Source: Ruminiclostridium sp.
Lineage (GTDB): Bacteria; Bacillota; Clostridia; Oscillospirales; Ruminococcaceae
Direction: 5' to 3'
Length of the DNA stretch: 64,000 nucleotides
Assembly: GCA_017635095.1 (NCBI GenBank)
Contig: JAGBMA010000042.1
Location: forward strand, 1 to 64,000
The stretch's first letter is position 1. Each line of letters opens with the position of its first letter. The position numbers and the translations under genes were made by a program. Below, one piece after another: positions 7,383 through 16,468 of this stretch. Below the pieces are notes generated by a model. That model did no database searches, was not told the origin of the DNA, and was given only the letters and a program-made list of their open reading frames with translations.

Positions 7383-8219
7383 ATTAACAGCTTTATGAGC
7401 TGGATAGGCGGCAAGAAAAGCAGCCGAGACATAATAATCCCGAAATTCCCGCTGTACTACGAAAAGTACATCGAAGTGTTCGGAGGCGGCGGCTGGATAC
7501 TCTTCGCAAAGCCGCCCGGTAACGACTTCGAGGTGTTCAACGACTTCAACAGCAACATCTCAAATCTGTACACCTGCGTCCGTGACAAAAGCGCGGAGCT
7601 TATCGAACGGCTCCGGTTCGTTCTGAACAGCCGGGAGGACTTCGACCGTATCAAGCATATAATCAGCGAGAAAGCCGAGATCGGCGATGTTCAGAGAGCC
7701 GCGGAGTTCTATCAGCTTATCCGGTACAGCTACGCAAGCGGCTGTGACAGCTTCGGCGGCAGACCCCACTCCATGTGGAGCAATTTCCCGCTGATAGAAC
7801 AGGCTTCGCGCCGATTGCAGAGAGTCATAATCGAAAACAGAGACTTTGAGAAGCTCATCTCCGCCCAGGACAGCGAGGTGAGCTTTTTCTACTGCGACCC
7901 GCCCTACTACGCGACCGAGAGCTATTACGAAAACGTAGGCTTCACAAGAGCCGACCACGAACGGCTCCGGAACGCACTTGCGGGAATAAGCGGAAAGTTC
8001 CTTGTTTCGTACAACGACTGCGAGGAAATACGCAGCTTGTACGACGGCTGTCAGATGTACGCTTACGAGCGGCTCAACAACATCAGACAGCGGTTCGCCG
8101 GCGGCAGTATGTTCGGTGAACTGCTGATCGCCAACTACGACATGGACGAGCGGAAAAAGAGTCCGCCAAAACAGATCAGTTTCTTTGATGACAACGAATT
8201 TATGGAGGAAATGCAATGA
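7383..8219 (+). CDS. D12-class N6-adenine DNA methyltransferase (Dam-like)
   Basis: The N-terminal MSWIGGKKS (FxGGK SAM-binding motif I) and FYCDPPYY around residue 172 (catalytic DPPY) identify a Dam-class enzyme that would methylate adenine in short palindromes such as GATC. The first ATG (7395) lies immediately before the conserved motif. The better start is ATT at 7383, which gives MNSFMSWIGGK, typical of the family, 5 nt after the extended Shine-Dalgarno GGGGGTG. No ATG, GTG or TTG exists further upstream in frame before the stop at 7317. It overlaps the next gene by 4 nt. Confidence 0.9.
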   Translation: MNSFMSWIGGKKSSRDIIIPKFPLYYEKYIEVFGGGGWILFAKPPGNDFEVFNDFNSNISNLYTCVRDKSAELIERLRFVLNSREDFDRIKHIISEKAEIGDVQRAAEFYQLIRYSYASGCDSFGGRPHSMWSNFPLIEQASRRLQRVIIENRDFEKLISAQDSEVSFFYCDPPYYATESYYENVGFTRADHERLRNALAGISGKFLVSYNDCEEIRSLYDGCQMYAYERLNNIRQRFAGGSMFGELLIANYDMDERKKSPPKQISFFDDNEFMEEMQ

Positions 8220-8494
8220 TAACATTTCAGACAAGACTTACCAAGAAAGGCAATATAAAGGTGCCTCTTGACATTCTCAACCTTATGTCGGCTTGCCCCG
8301 GCGATGATGTGATCGTGTCCGTTGATCTCGACTGCGACTCCCTTGTGGTCAGCAGATACGATGATGACAACGAGGACGGCATCAATGTTCCCGCAGACCT
8401 GCTCGACGAGGCGGGAATCGACACCGAAAACTATCAGATGTACGCCGACAACGGCAGGGTCGTGATTATCGAGGGGGACGAGTACGATGAATGA
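8216..8494 (+). CDS. AbrB/MazE-like small protein, 92 aa
   Basis: The segment FQTRLTKKGNIKVPLDIL is the kind of beta strand seen in swapped-hairpin AbrB-type DNA-binding domains. It is followed by a highly acidic second half that seems to repeat the strand pattern (INVPADLLDEAGI). It could regulate this operon. It is translationally coupled to the methyltransferase (ATGA) and to the antirepressor (8-nt overlap). The assignment is tentative. Confidence 0.6.
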   Translation: MITFQTRLTKKGNIKVPLDILNLMSACPGDDVIVSVDLDCDSLVVSRYDDDNEDGINVPADLLDEAGIDTENYQMYADNGRVVIIEGDEYDE

Positions 8495-9287
8495 AAATCA
8501 GATAATTGAGTTCACAAATGAGCAGTTTGGAAAGATACGCACTACGCTTATCGACGGCGAACCGTGGTTTGTAGGCAGAGATGTTGCCGAAGCACTCGGA
8601 TATAGCAATACCAAAGACGCTATTTCATCTCATGTAGACACTGAAGACCGCATGGTTATGCAAAGGTCGGAAAACACGACCTTTGAAATTCCGACAAGAG
8701 GACTTTCAATAATAAACGAATCCGGTCTCTACTCGCTGATACTCTCCAGTAAACTTCCGAACGCGAAGGTGTTCAAGCGCTGGGTAACGAGCGAGGTTAT
8801 TCCCTCTATACGCAAGACCGGCGGATATGCTACACCCGAGGCTATATACAAGACGCTGATCGAGCCGAAGAACCTCATCATCGTGCTTGAAACGCTTGCC
8901 GAGGAACAGGCGAAGAACAAGAAATTGACTGCCGAGAACGCGGTACTGTTCGTCAAGGCTAAGTATTACGATGCTATCCTCGCAAGCTCCGAGTCGCTCC
9001 CGATAACGCAGATTGCAAAGGACTACGGAATGTCGGCGGTCACGCTGAACCGTCTTCTCTCCGAGATGGAGATACAGTTCAAGCGCTGCGGGACTTGGAT
9101 ACTCTATCAGGACTACGCTGACAAGGGGTACACGCAGACAAAGACTTTCATCATCAACGAAAATAAGACCAAATCGTACACTACCTGGACTCAGAAAGGC
9201 AGGCTCTTCCTGTACAATCTTCTGAAAGCACACGGTATAGTACCGATGTGTGAGCGCCCCGAGATCTCTGGGTACATAAGCCGCTGA
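8487..9287 (+). CDS. Phage-type antirepressor (Bro-N plus KilAC)
   Basis: Residues 1-110 form a Bro-N domain: FGKIRTTLIDGEPWFVGRDVAEALGY, then ESGLYSLILSSKLPNAKVFKRWVTSEVIPSIRKTGGY. Residues from about 160 match a KilAC/ANT domain (ITQIAKDYGMSAVTLNRLLSEMEIQFKRCGTWILYQDYADKGYTQT), shown here in part only by its key residues. Such proteins bind DNA and relieve phage or ICE repression. It is the last gene of the entry module. Confidence 0.88.
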   Translation: MNENQIIEFTNEQFGKIRTTLIDGEPWFVGRDVAEALGYSNTKDAISSHVDTEDRMVMQRSENTTFEIPTRGLSIINESGLYSLILSSKLPNAKVFKRWVTSEVIPSIRKTGGYATPEAIYKTLIEPKNLIIVLETLAEEQAKNKKLTAENAVLFVKAKYYDAILASSESLPITQIAKDYGMSAVTLNRLLSEMEIQFKRCGTWILYQDYADKGYTQTKTFIINENKTKSYTTWTQKGRLFLYNLLKAHGIVPMCERPEISGYISR

Positions 9288-9443
9288 CGGCTTATTGATA
9301 TATATACCGCCCGGACACCCTCGGAAAAGCGGTCAGAGCTGACAAGTGCCGCAGATATCAGACTTTGAGCAGCATCGTCCGCCAAAACGCACGGATGTCC
9401 GGAAAACAACTATACATTTATTTACGAAAGGAAAGAAAAAATC

Positions 9444-9692
9444 ATGAAGTTTTTCAAGAATGTCAAGGAAAAGATCACAAACAAGGCAGCACAGGCAAAG
9501 GCAAGAGCAGTCGCTATCTGGGCGGTCGCAGCCTGCAACCGCGGCGAGAACTATGTTGACAGCGGCGTGAAGATCCTTATCGCCGTAGTTATCGGCGCAC
9601 TCCTCCTTGCCGGTCTTTACTCTCTCTTCGGAGATACTATCATGCCTACCGTTACCCAGCGCGTACAGGATATGTTCGACTTTAAGGGCTAA
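9444..9692 (+). CDS. DUF6133-like pilin, copy 1
   Basis: An 82-residue protein with a basic N-terminus of about 30 residues, then RGENYVDSG and a single hydrophobic helix (KILIAVVIGALLLAGLY) and a short polar C-terminus. This is the layout of type IVb/Flp prepilins, with probable cleavage after the Gly of RGE. A near-identical paralogue is at 10334 and a prepilin peptidase at 10615. The ribosome binding site lies in the repeated leader ACGAAAGGAAAG, also used before 10334. It probably forms the shaft of the ICE-encoded pilus. Confidence 0.75.
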   Translation: MKFFKNVKEKITNKAAQAKARAVAIWAVAACNRGENYVDSGVKILIAVVIGALLLAGLYSLFGDTIMPTVTQRVQDMFDFKG

Positions 9693-9717
9693 TAGGAACT
9701 CTCGCCGGAGGTAAACC

Positions 9718-9951
9718 GTGAAACTGAAGATCTCAGCGATACTGCTCGTGCTGTGCCTGATATTCAGCAGTCCCGTTCCGCGGAGTCAGGCGGCGGCATT
9801 TGAGCAGAACTTAACAGGCACCGCGCAGACGCAGCTTCCCGAGATCGAACCGAATCCCGATGATGCCGCAGCTATGGAAACCGTAGCTGCGGTCATTGTC
9901 GTTATTCTGATCGTCTGCGTAGTGATCTACATCTGCGACTCATCAAATTAG
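9718..9951 (+). CDS. Small secreted/membrane protein, 77 aa
   Basis: GTG start 5 nt after GGAGG. A signal peptide (ISAILLVLCLIFSSPVP, then AAA) precedes a 30-residue polar segment and a second hydrophobic helix (VAAVIVVILIVCVVIYIC). The two-helix topology with a short exposed loop is like VirB2-type or bitopic accessory proteins. The specific role is unknown. It lies between pilin copy 1 and the SpoVG-like gene. Confidence 0.6.
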   Translation: MKLKISAILLVLCLIFSSPVPRSQAAAFEQNLTGTAQTQLPEIEPNPDDAAAMETVAAVIVVILIVCVVIYICDSSN

Positions 9952-9970
9952 AATCGAAAGGAAAAGAAAA

Positions 9971-10294
9971 ATGGATATTACCGTAAGGATCAACAAGATC
10001 AACACAACAGGAGCTGTCAAGGCGAACGCATCTGTCACGCTCGACGAGTGCTTCGGCATTCGCGGCGTCAAGGTCATGGACGGCAAGAACGGACTCTTCA
10101 TCAATATGCCGTCATACAAGGGAAACGACGGCAAGTACACCGATATCTGCTTCCCCACGACCCCGGAATTCCGCAAGGAGCTTACAGAGGCGGTCATCGA
10201 AGCGTACAAACTCGCTATCAAGCAGATACAGAAGCAGTCAACTCAGTATGAGCCGCCCGTTTATGACGAGCCTGCACCGGATATTTCAATGTAA
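9971..10294 (+). CDS. spoVG: SpoVG family protein
   Basis: The sequence MDITVRINKINTTGAVKANASV, IRGVKVMDGKNGLFINMPSY and DICFPTTPEFRKEL follows the SpoVG pattern of a small nucleic-acid-binding protein. SpoVG-like genes are common in clostridial ICEs. The tail after residue 85 is Gln/Pro/acidic-rich and ends APDISM, one of the Met-terminated tails. It was probably recruited as a regulator of ICE transcription or translation. Confidence 0.85.
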   Translation: MDITVRINKINTTGAVKANASVTLDECFGIRGVKVMDGKNGLFINMPSYKGNDGKYTDICFPTTPEFRKELTEAVIEAYKLAIKQIQKQSTQYEPPVYDEPAPDISM

Positions 10295-10333
10295 GCACAA
10301 CAACCATGTAAATTACGAAAGGAAAGAAAAACT

Positions 10334-10615
10334 ATGAACATTTTCAAGAACATCAGGAACTTTTTCAAGAATGCGGCAATGACCGTAAAGAACGCTTTCT
10401 CCGGCACTATCCGCAGAGTAAGGCTTGCAATTGCGAGAATGACCGCAGTTGCGGCTTGCGCACGCGGCGAGAACTACGTTGACAGCGGCGTGAAGATACT
10501 CATCGCCGTAGTTATCGGCGCACTTCTCCTCGCAGGTCTTTACAGCCTGTTCGGTGACACGATCATGCCCACAGTTACCCAGCGCGTCAAGGATATGTTC
10601 GACTTCAAGGGCTAA
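10334..10615 (+). CDS. DUF6133-like pilin, copy 2
   Basis: A 93-residue paralogue of the pilin at 9444. The last 49 residues from RGENYVDSG onward differ at only one position (Q/K before DMFDFKG), whereas the N-terminal prepropeptides differ. Strong conservation of the mature part suggests recent duplication or gene conversion. The stop codon overlaps the start of the prepilin peptidase, which supports a shared function. Confidence 0.78.
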   Translation: MNIFKNIRNFFKNAAMTVKNAFSGTIRRVRLAIARMTAVAACARGENYVDSGVKILIAVVIGALLLAGLYSLFGDTIMPTVTQRVKDMFDFKG

Positions 10616-11019
10616 TGGCGGTTATACAGTTTGCGGTGATCGCTGTGCTGCTCGGTATCGAGGTGTACTGCGACCTCAAAGACCGGATAATACCGAATGA
10701 AATATCGTTTGCGATAGCAGTCGCAGCCTTCATAGATTTTCACCCCGAAAATCTGTGGGGGCTGCTGCCCGCGGCGATGTTCTTTGTGGGTGCGTTATTC
10801 ACCAAGATCGGCGGTGGAGATGTTAAAGCGGTCGCCGCAATCAGCCTGTCACTCGGACTCTGGAAAACACTCCTGCTGCTGTTCGCAGCGGAGCTGTCAA
10901 TGCTGGTATTCTACGGAATATCAGTAATAATACAAAAGTTAAGGCACAAAACGGCAGACACAGCGCTGCCGTTTTTGCCTTTCATAACATTAGGATATAT
11001 ATTAACTATTTTTGTTTAA
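10615..11019 (+). CDS. tadV: Prepilin peptidase (A24 family, TadV/CpaA-like)
   Basis: A 134-residue membrane protein with hydrophobic helices and the two catalytic Asp motifs of A24 aspartic peptidases: CDLKDRIIPN near residue 20 and GGGDVK near residue 65. It lacks the N-terminal methylase domain, as in Tad systems. It should cleave the DUF6133 pilins after Gly. Its start overlaps the stop codon of the second pilin gene. Confidence 0.9.
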   Translation: MAVIQFAVIAVLLGIEVYCDLKDRIIPNEISFAIAVAAFIDFHPENLWGLLPAAMFFVGALFTKIGGGDVKAVAAISLSLGLWKTLLLLFAAELSMLVFYGISVIIQKLRHKTADTALPFLPFITLGYILTIFV

Positions 11020-11050
11020 CAGATTTATTCAACGAAAGGATAAATGATAT

Positions 11051-12013
11051 ATGAAATTTCTTAAAAACAGAACTGTCCTCGGCGTTCTCTGCATCGCCAT
11101 TGCCCTCGTTATCTGCTTCGTGATAACACCGCTTTTCAATGCTTCGGCAGCGAATCTCACCAAGATAGTGCGTATCAAGAACGACATTAAGGTCGGTACG
11201 GAGATCACAAGCAAGGATATCGAGACTGTTGAGGTCGGAGCGTACAATCTGCCCTCGAATGTCATAACCAAGCCGGAAGATGTTGTCGGCAAGTACGCCG
11301 CTGTGGAGCTGCTCAAAGACGAGTATGTTCTTTCGACCAAGATCAGTGATACTCCCGCGACCGAAAATGTGTATCTGTATGGGCTGAACGGCTCAAAACG
11401 CGTTATGTCGGTGACTCTCCCCACGTTTGCAAAGGGACTCTCCGGCAAACTCATGTCCGGCGATATCGTGTCCATAATCGCGGTGGATTATCAGGAAAAG
11501 GGCGAGACTGTCGTACCGGACGAACTCCAGTATGTTCAGGTCGTGGCGGCTACGGATAAGCGCGGAAATGACGAAAAGGTAACCGAATACCGTGCCGACG
11601 GCGAAGAAGAAACCGACCTGCCCGAAACGGTCACACTTATGGTATCTCCGTCACAGGCAATAGTGCTTGCGGAACTTGAAGCTGAGGGCGAGATCCACAT
11701 TTCCCTTGTTTACCGCGGAACACAGGAAAACGCGGACAAGTTCCTTGAAGCGCAGGAGAAGATACTGCAGGATAAGGCTGAGATTACAGTAACCGAGAAG
11801 CCTGCGGAAACAGAATCGGATGTGAAACCGGAAACAACAGCCGAGCTGTTCGGCAGTGAACCCGATGTTCCCGATGAAACAGAGGAAGCCGAAACAACGG
11901 CAGAGCTTGATATCCTGGACATTGTGAACGAGGAAGAAAGCGAGGCTGACGAGGAAACTGTTATCATAGATGAAACCACGGAGGTGACGGACGATGGCAT
12001 CATTTCTGAATAA
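11051..12013 (+). CDS. cpaB: CpaB/RcpC-like pilus assembly protein (SAF domain)
   Basis: The N-terminal membrane anchor (VLCIAIALVICFVITPLF) is followed by a SAF domain: KVGTEITSKDIETVEVGAYNLPSNVI. A CpaB-type extracellular domain extends to about residue 220. The last 100 residues are acidic, Glu/Thr-rich and low-complexity, an unusual extension that may act as a wall spacer. The stop overlaps the TadZ gene by 20 nt. Confidence 0.8.
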   Translation: MKFLKNRTVLGVLCIAIALVICFVITPLFNASAANLTKIVRIKNDIKVGTEITSKDIETVEVGAYNLPSNVITKPEDVVGKYAAVELLKDEYVLSTKISDTPATENVYLYGLNGSKRVMSVTLPTFAKGLSGKLMSGDIVSIIAVDYQEKGETVVPDELQYVQVVAATDKRGNDEKVTEYRADGEEETDLPETVTLMVSPSQAIVLAELEAEGEIHISLVYRGTQENADKFLEAQEKILQDKAEITVTEKPAETESDVKPETTAELFGSEPDVPDETEEAETTAELDILDIVNEEESEADEETVIIDETTEVTDDGIISE

Positions 12014-12848
12014 GCTTATGAAACATGGCGATGAGGACGAGGAACTCGACATGGAGTTCGACATTGCCGAGAGCGACTGCTTTGAGCTGCCGCCCGACCG
12101 TAAGGATAATCAGATACTCGCGGTCTGGGGGAGTCCTTCCTCTGGCAAGACTATAATGAGCGTGAAGATCGCCCGATATATCGCCGCGCAGAAAAAGAAT
12201 GTCATTCTCGTTCTCGCGGATATGTCCGCACCGCCGCTCCCGTACATCTGCCCGTCCTCAGACCTTGAAGCAGAGGTGTCGCTCGGAACGATACTCGCCT
12301 CCGCCGAGGTCACGGGCAGCATCATCAAGCAGAATGCGATACTCCACAAGAAAAACGAGTATCTCACCATGCTCGGAATGCTCAAAGGCGAGAACGCATT
12401 CACTTACGCGCCGTACACGGAAACACAGGCAAAAGAGCTTCTGAACGAGCTTCGCCGTATGGCTGACTACATCGTAATCGACTGCACGAGCAATATCACA
12501 AATGACATTCTGTCGGCGGTGGCGCTGATCGACTCGGACGCTGTACTTCGCCTTGTGTCCTGCGACCTTAAATCCATAAGCTACCTGTCATCGCAGATGC
12601 CGGTGCTGCTCGACAATAAGTTCAATGTCAACAAGCAGTACAAGGCGGCAAGCAATATAGACGCGTTTCAGGCTGATGAGAACATCGAGCAGGTCGTAGG
12701 CGGTGTATCATTCAAGATACCGCATTCCGAGGAAGTGCATCAGCAGTTCCTCGCCGGAAACCTGTTCGGAGCGCTCTCCGCAAAGGACAGCAAGGACTTT
12801 CGTAAATCGGTGGCGAAGATATCCAACGAAATATTTGAGTTAGGGTGA
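11994..12848 (+). CDS. tadZ: TadZ/CpaE-like ATPase
   Basis: An acidic N-terminal leader of about 30 residues precedes a MinD/ParA-type ATPase. It has GSPSSGKT (Lys at residue 52) as P-loop, VILVLADMSAPP as the second strand, and DYIVIDCTSN as Walker B. TadZ proteins localise the pilus machine at the membrane. It is followed immediately by TadA. Confidence 0.8.
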   Translation: MASFLNKLMKHGDEDEELDMEFDIAESDCFELPPDRKDNQILAVWGSPSSGKTIMSVKIARYIAAQKKNVILVLADMSAPPLPYICPSSDLEAEVSLGTILASAEVTGSIIKQNAILHKKNEYLTMLGMLKGENAFTYAPYTETQAKELLNELRRMADYIVIDCTSNITNDILSAVALIDSDAVLRLVSCDLKSISYLSSQMPVLLDNKFNVNKQYKAASNIDAFQADENIEQVVGGVSFKIPHSEEVHQQFLAGNLFGALSAKDSKDFRKSVAKISNEIFELG

Positions 12849-12853
12849 TGACT

Positions 12854-14242
12854 ATGGCATTAACAGCAAATACGAACACACAGAACTTATTCTACAGATC
12901 AAGCGATACCAAGCAGTTTTCGGAGGTTCTCGAAGAAGTCCAGTCCTACGTTTCGAGCAAATACTCGGCGTTGGTAGTTGACGGCATAAACAACATAGGC
13001 ACGGGCAACGAGGAAGTCAAGGCACAGGTCAAGCGGTACATCGGAAAGTACCTTCTTGACCACCGTCTGACGGTCGCGGACATGACGCAGCAGGAGCTTA
13101 TTGACAAGCTCTACACCGAAATGGCAGAGTTTTCGTTTCTCACGAAATATATCTTCGGAACTGGCATTGAAGAAATAAACATCAACTCATGGGACGATAT
13201 CGAGGTGCAGTATTCCTCCGGCGAAACGGTCAAGATCGACGAGAAATTTGAAAGCCCCGACCATGCAATAAATATCGTCAGAAGAATGCTGCACGTTTCC
13301 GGAATGGTGTTGGATAACACTTCTCCGGCGATACTCGGTCATTTGTCGAAAAATATCCGTATTGCGGTACTGAAAACCCCGCTGGTCGATGAAGATGTCG
13401 GTGTTGCCGCTTCAATAAGAATCGTAAACTCCCAGCATTTGACAAAAGAAGATTTTATCAAGCACGGTACAGCCACAGAAGAAATGATGGATTTTCTTTC
13501 ATTCGTCGTTCGCTACGGAGCTTCCACAACTGTCGCGGGTGCGACCTCGTCAGGTAAAACAACGCTCACAGGCTGGCTGCTCACAACTATTCCGCACAAC
13601 AAGCGTATTTTCACTATTGAAGCGGGTTCCCGTGAGCTTGACCTTGTTGAGCGTGACGAGAACGGAAAGATAATAAACAAGGTCATTCACACTATCACAA
13701 GAGAAAGCGAAGATGAGAAAAAGTCGATAACGCAGGATAACTTGCTTGATATGTCCCTGCGTTTCCACCCCGATTACATTGTTGTCGGCGAGATGCGTTC
13801 CAGCGAGGCAGATTCCGCTCAGGAAGCGGCTCGAACAGGACACACGGTAATTACTACAATACACTCGAATTCCTGTGAGGCTACATGGCGCAGAATGGTG
13901 ACGTTGTGCAAGCGTAAATACCCGAATGTCGATGACACCGTCATTCTGAACCTTGTCACCGAGGCGTTCCCAATAGTCGTGTACGCAAAGCAGCTTGAAA
14001 ACAAGCAGCGCCGTATCATGGAGATCATGGAATGTGAGATAAAGCCGGACGGAGAGCGTGAATACCATACGCTCTACCGTTACAAGATCAGCGAGAACCG
14101 TGTTGAGGACGGCAAGTTCATCATTAAAGGCGAGCATATCAAGGTCGAGGATCCGTCACCGTCCTTACAGCGCAGAATGCTTGAAAACGGCGCTTCGGTC
14201 GAGGAATTGAACAGATTTTTACGGAAAGGAGAGCATAAATGA
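12854..14242 (+). CDS. tadA: TadA/CpaF secretion ATPase
   Basis: A hexameric type II/IV secretion ATPase that would power pilin polymerisation. Near residue 230 is GATSSGKTT (Walker A). Near residue 305 is YIVVGEMRSSEA (Walker B). Further on is the TGH-TTIHS motif ARTGHTVITTIHSNS. The start at 12854 was chosen for its spacing from AGGGTGAT; ATG at 12848 is also possible. It overlaps the TadB gene by 4 nt. Confidence 0.92.
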   Translation: MALTANTNTQNLFYRSSDTKQFSEVLEEVQSYVSSKYSALVVDGINNIGTGNEEVKAQVKRYIGKYLLDHRLTVADMTQQELIDKLYTEMAEFSFLTKYIFGTGIEEININSWDDIEVQYSSGETVKIDEKFESPDHAINIVRRMLHVSGMVLDNTSPAILGHLSKNIRIAVLKTPLVDEDVGVAASIRIVNSQHLTKEDFIKHGTATEEMMDFLSFVVRYGASTTVAGATSSGKTTLTGWLLTTIPHNKRIFTIEAGSRELDLVERDENGKIINKVIHTITRESEDEKKSITQDNLLDMSLRFHPDYIVVGEMRSSEADSAQEAARTGHTVITTIHSNSCEATWRRMVTLCKRKYPNVDDTVILNLVTEAFPIVVYAKQLENKQRRIMEIMECEIKPDGEREYHTLYRYKISENRVEDGKFIIKGEHIKVEDPSPSLQRRMLENGASVEELNRFLRKGEHK

Positions 14243-15168
14243 ACGCGGTATATTTAATTGCATTTATAGGCTTGGTTGTGGGATTTTTCCTGCTGTTCGG
14301 CATAACGCCGCTGGAATTCACGGACGGGCTGTTCGGATTCCTTACCGCAAAGCCGAATACTCTGAAATCGCAGATAAACGAGGCAACACAGCGCAAAAAG
14401 CCGAACTTCTTCCGCCGTGAGATCATGGAGGCACAGGAGATACTCAGGCTTACCAACCGCACGAATATGTTCTCGATGCTGTGTGTTTGCTCTCTCGGAC
14501 TGGCGGCGATAGGACTGTGCGTTTCCATTCTGATCGGAAATGTGTTCCTTGCCCCGGTAATGGCGATAGGACTCATGTTCGTGCCGTTCTGGTACATCAA
14601 GACCACAGCTTCAAACTACAAGAAAGATATAGCTGCGGAGCTTGAAACTGCGCTGTCGATCATAACTACGGCGTACCTCCGCAACGAGGACATTATAACC
14701 TCGATAGAAGAAAATATCCACTATCTGAACGCGCCGGTCAAGACCGTGTTCGAGGAATTCCTGTCGAGCATAAAGCTGTCCAATCCCGATGTAGAAGCGG
14801 CTCTGCTGGCAATGAAAAAGAAGATCGACAATGAGGTGTTCCACGAATGGATAGACGAGCTGATCCTCTGTATGAACGACCGCTCGCTCAAATCCACGCT
14901 CACTCCGACCGTCAACAAGTTTTCGGATATGCGTGTGGTTAACGCAGATCTCGAATACATGATAACCGGACCGCGCAAGGAGTTCATCACAATGGTGTTC
15001 CTCGTTGTCGGTAATATTCCGCTGTTGTATATGCTTAACAAAGCGTGGTATACAAGCCTTATGGAAACAACGCTCGGACAGATAGTTCTTGCAGTCTCGG
15101 CGGTTGCAATATTTATTTCAACGGCGATAGTCATTAAGTTGACAAAGCCGATAGAGTACAAGAGATAA
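14239..15168 (+). CDS. tadB: TadB-like pilus platform protein
   Basis: A polytopic membrane protein of 309 residues with an N-terminal helix, a helix pair near residues 75-125 and two C-terminal helices, and a cytoplasmic helical T2SSF-type domain between them (AAELETALSIITTAYLRNEDI). This is the GspF-like inner-membrane platform. Its ATGA overlap with TadA and 13-nt gap to TadC are the usual Tad order. Confidence 0.85.
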   Translation: MNAVYLIAFIGLVVGFFLLFGITPLEFTDGLFGFLTAKPNTLKSQINEATQRKKPNFFRREIMEAQEILRLTNRTNMFSMLCVCSLGLAAIGLCVSILIGNVFLAPVMAIGLMFVPFWYIKTTASNYKKDIAAELETALSIITTAYLRNEDIITSIEENIHYLNAPVKTVFEEFLSSIKLSNPDVEAALLAMKKKIDNEVFHEWIDELILCMNDRSLKSTLTPTVNKFSDMRVVNADLEYMITGPRKEFITMVFLVVGNIPLLYMLNKAWYTSLMETTLGQIVLAVSAVAIFISTAIVIKLTKPIEYKR

Positions 15169-15181
15169 GGGGGACGGACTT

Positions 15182-16054
15182 ATGGTTATTTTACTTGCAG
15201 TAAGCGGTGTCGCACTTGCGGTAGGTCTGTTCTTCCTTATGGCAGATGTGCTGAAAATACCGTATCTGAAAACATCGAAGGCAGTAATGTCGGTCGGTAA
15301 GACCGACAAGAAGATATCCAAGACAATAGACGCTGTGCTGGTCGATGCGGCGGTTCGCATAGGCAAGCTCATTCCAATGGATAAGTACAAGCGCATACGC
15401 ATGGAAAAGACGCTTGCGTCAGCGGATATAAAGATGACACCGGAAACATTCAGGGCGTATTCGCTGTTAAAGGCTCTCGGTGTCGGGTTGCTCATAATCC
15501 CGTGTGCGTTTATCTTCCCCATGATCGTGCCGCTGGTGATAATCCTTGCGGTGACGGTTTATTTTAAAGAGATTGGCAAAGCAGACGAGCAGATGAGAAA
15601 GAAGCGTGCAGCCATAGAGGGAGAACTTCCCCGCTTTGTGGCAACGGTCGAACAGGAGCTTAAAACCTCCCGTGACATACTCTCCATAATGGAAAACTAC
15701 AAAAAGCACGCAGGCGAGGTGTTCTCGTATGAGCTGGATGTCACTACTGCGGATATGCGCTCATCAAGCTATGAGGCGGCGCTGACCCGTTTTGAATCTC
15801 GTATAGGCTCCTCACAGCTCTCCGATGTTGTTCGCGGTCTGGTATCGGTCATCAGAGGTGACGACAGCGCGGTATATTTCAAAATGCTCGCTCACGATTT
15901 CAAGTTAATGGAGCTGCAGCGGCTCAAGAACGAGGCACAGAAGATACCGCCGAAAATACGCATATTCAGCCTTGCAATGCTGATGACATTTCTGCTGACA
16001 TATCTCGTGGTAATGGGAATGCAGCTTATTGACGCACTCGGCACGATGATGTAA
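15182..16054 (+). CDS. tadC: TadC-like pilus platform protein
   Basis: The second platform protein, 290 residues. It has an N-terminal helix, two helices near residues 95-125, a T2SSF domain (AAIEGELPRFVATVEQELKTSRDI) and a C-terminal helix (LAMLMTFLLTYLVVMGMQ). It pairs with TadB in the pilus base. Confidence 0.85.
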   Translation: MVILLAVSGVALAVGLFFLMADVLKIPYLKTSKAVMSVGKTDKKISKTIDAVLVDAAVRIGKLIPMDKYKRIRMEKTLASADIKMTPETFRAYSLLKALGVGLLIIPCAFIFPMIVPLVIILAVTVYFKEIGKADEQMRKKRAAIEGELPRFVATVEQELKTSRDILSIMENYKKHAGEVFSYELDVTTADMRSSSYEAALTRFESRIGSSQLSDVVRGLVSVIRGDDSAVYFKMLAHDFKLMELQRLKNEAQKIPPKIRIFSLAMLMTFLLTYLVVMGMQLIDALGTMM

Positions 16055-16066
16055 AGGTAGGTGCGA

Positions 16067-16468
16067 ATGGAAAGAATAAGAAAAATCGTAAAATGCAAGC
16101 GCGGCGAGGGTTACATAGACGTATGCATTATCGTGCTTGTATTCGTGATGATAATGGCGCTGATGCTGGCGGCTGTTCCCGTGTTCGTGGCAAAGATTCA
16201 GCTCGACAACTTTGCGGACGAGCTTGTCCGTGAAGCTGAGATAGCCGGTCAGATCGGCTCGGAGACTACCGCGAGAGCGGCTGTACTTTCGGAAAAGACC
16301 GGACTGCACCCGACAATAACATGGTCGCGTTCAGGTAAGGTGCAGCTCAATCAGGAATTCACGGTCACGCTTACCACCACCAAAGACATAGGGTTCGGTC
16401 CGTTCGGCAGCTTCCCTGTGGAGCTGAAAGCGGCGGCCTCGGGCAAAAGCGAGGTGTACTGGAAATGA
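16067..16468 (+). CDS. DUF4320-like pseudopilin (TadE-like)
   Basis: 133 residues: a basic N-terminus, then RGEGYIDVC, which parallels the RGENYVDSG of the pilins. A long hydrophobic helix and a beta-rich exterior domain follow. By this shared motif it should be a substrate of the prepilin peptidase. It would be a minor pilin. ATG 16067 was chosen over GTG 16061 because of AGGTAGG spacing. It overlaps the next gene by 4 nt. Confidence 0.72.
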   Translation: MERIRKIVKCKRGEGYIDVCIIVLVFVMIMALMLAAVPVFVAKIQLDNFADELVREAEIAGQIGSETTARAAVLSEKTGLHPTITWSRSGKVQLNQEFTVTLTTTKDIGFGPFGSFPVELKAAASGKSEVYWK

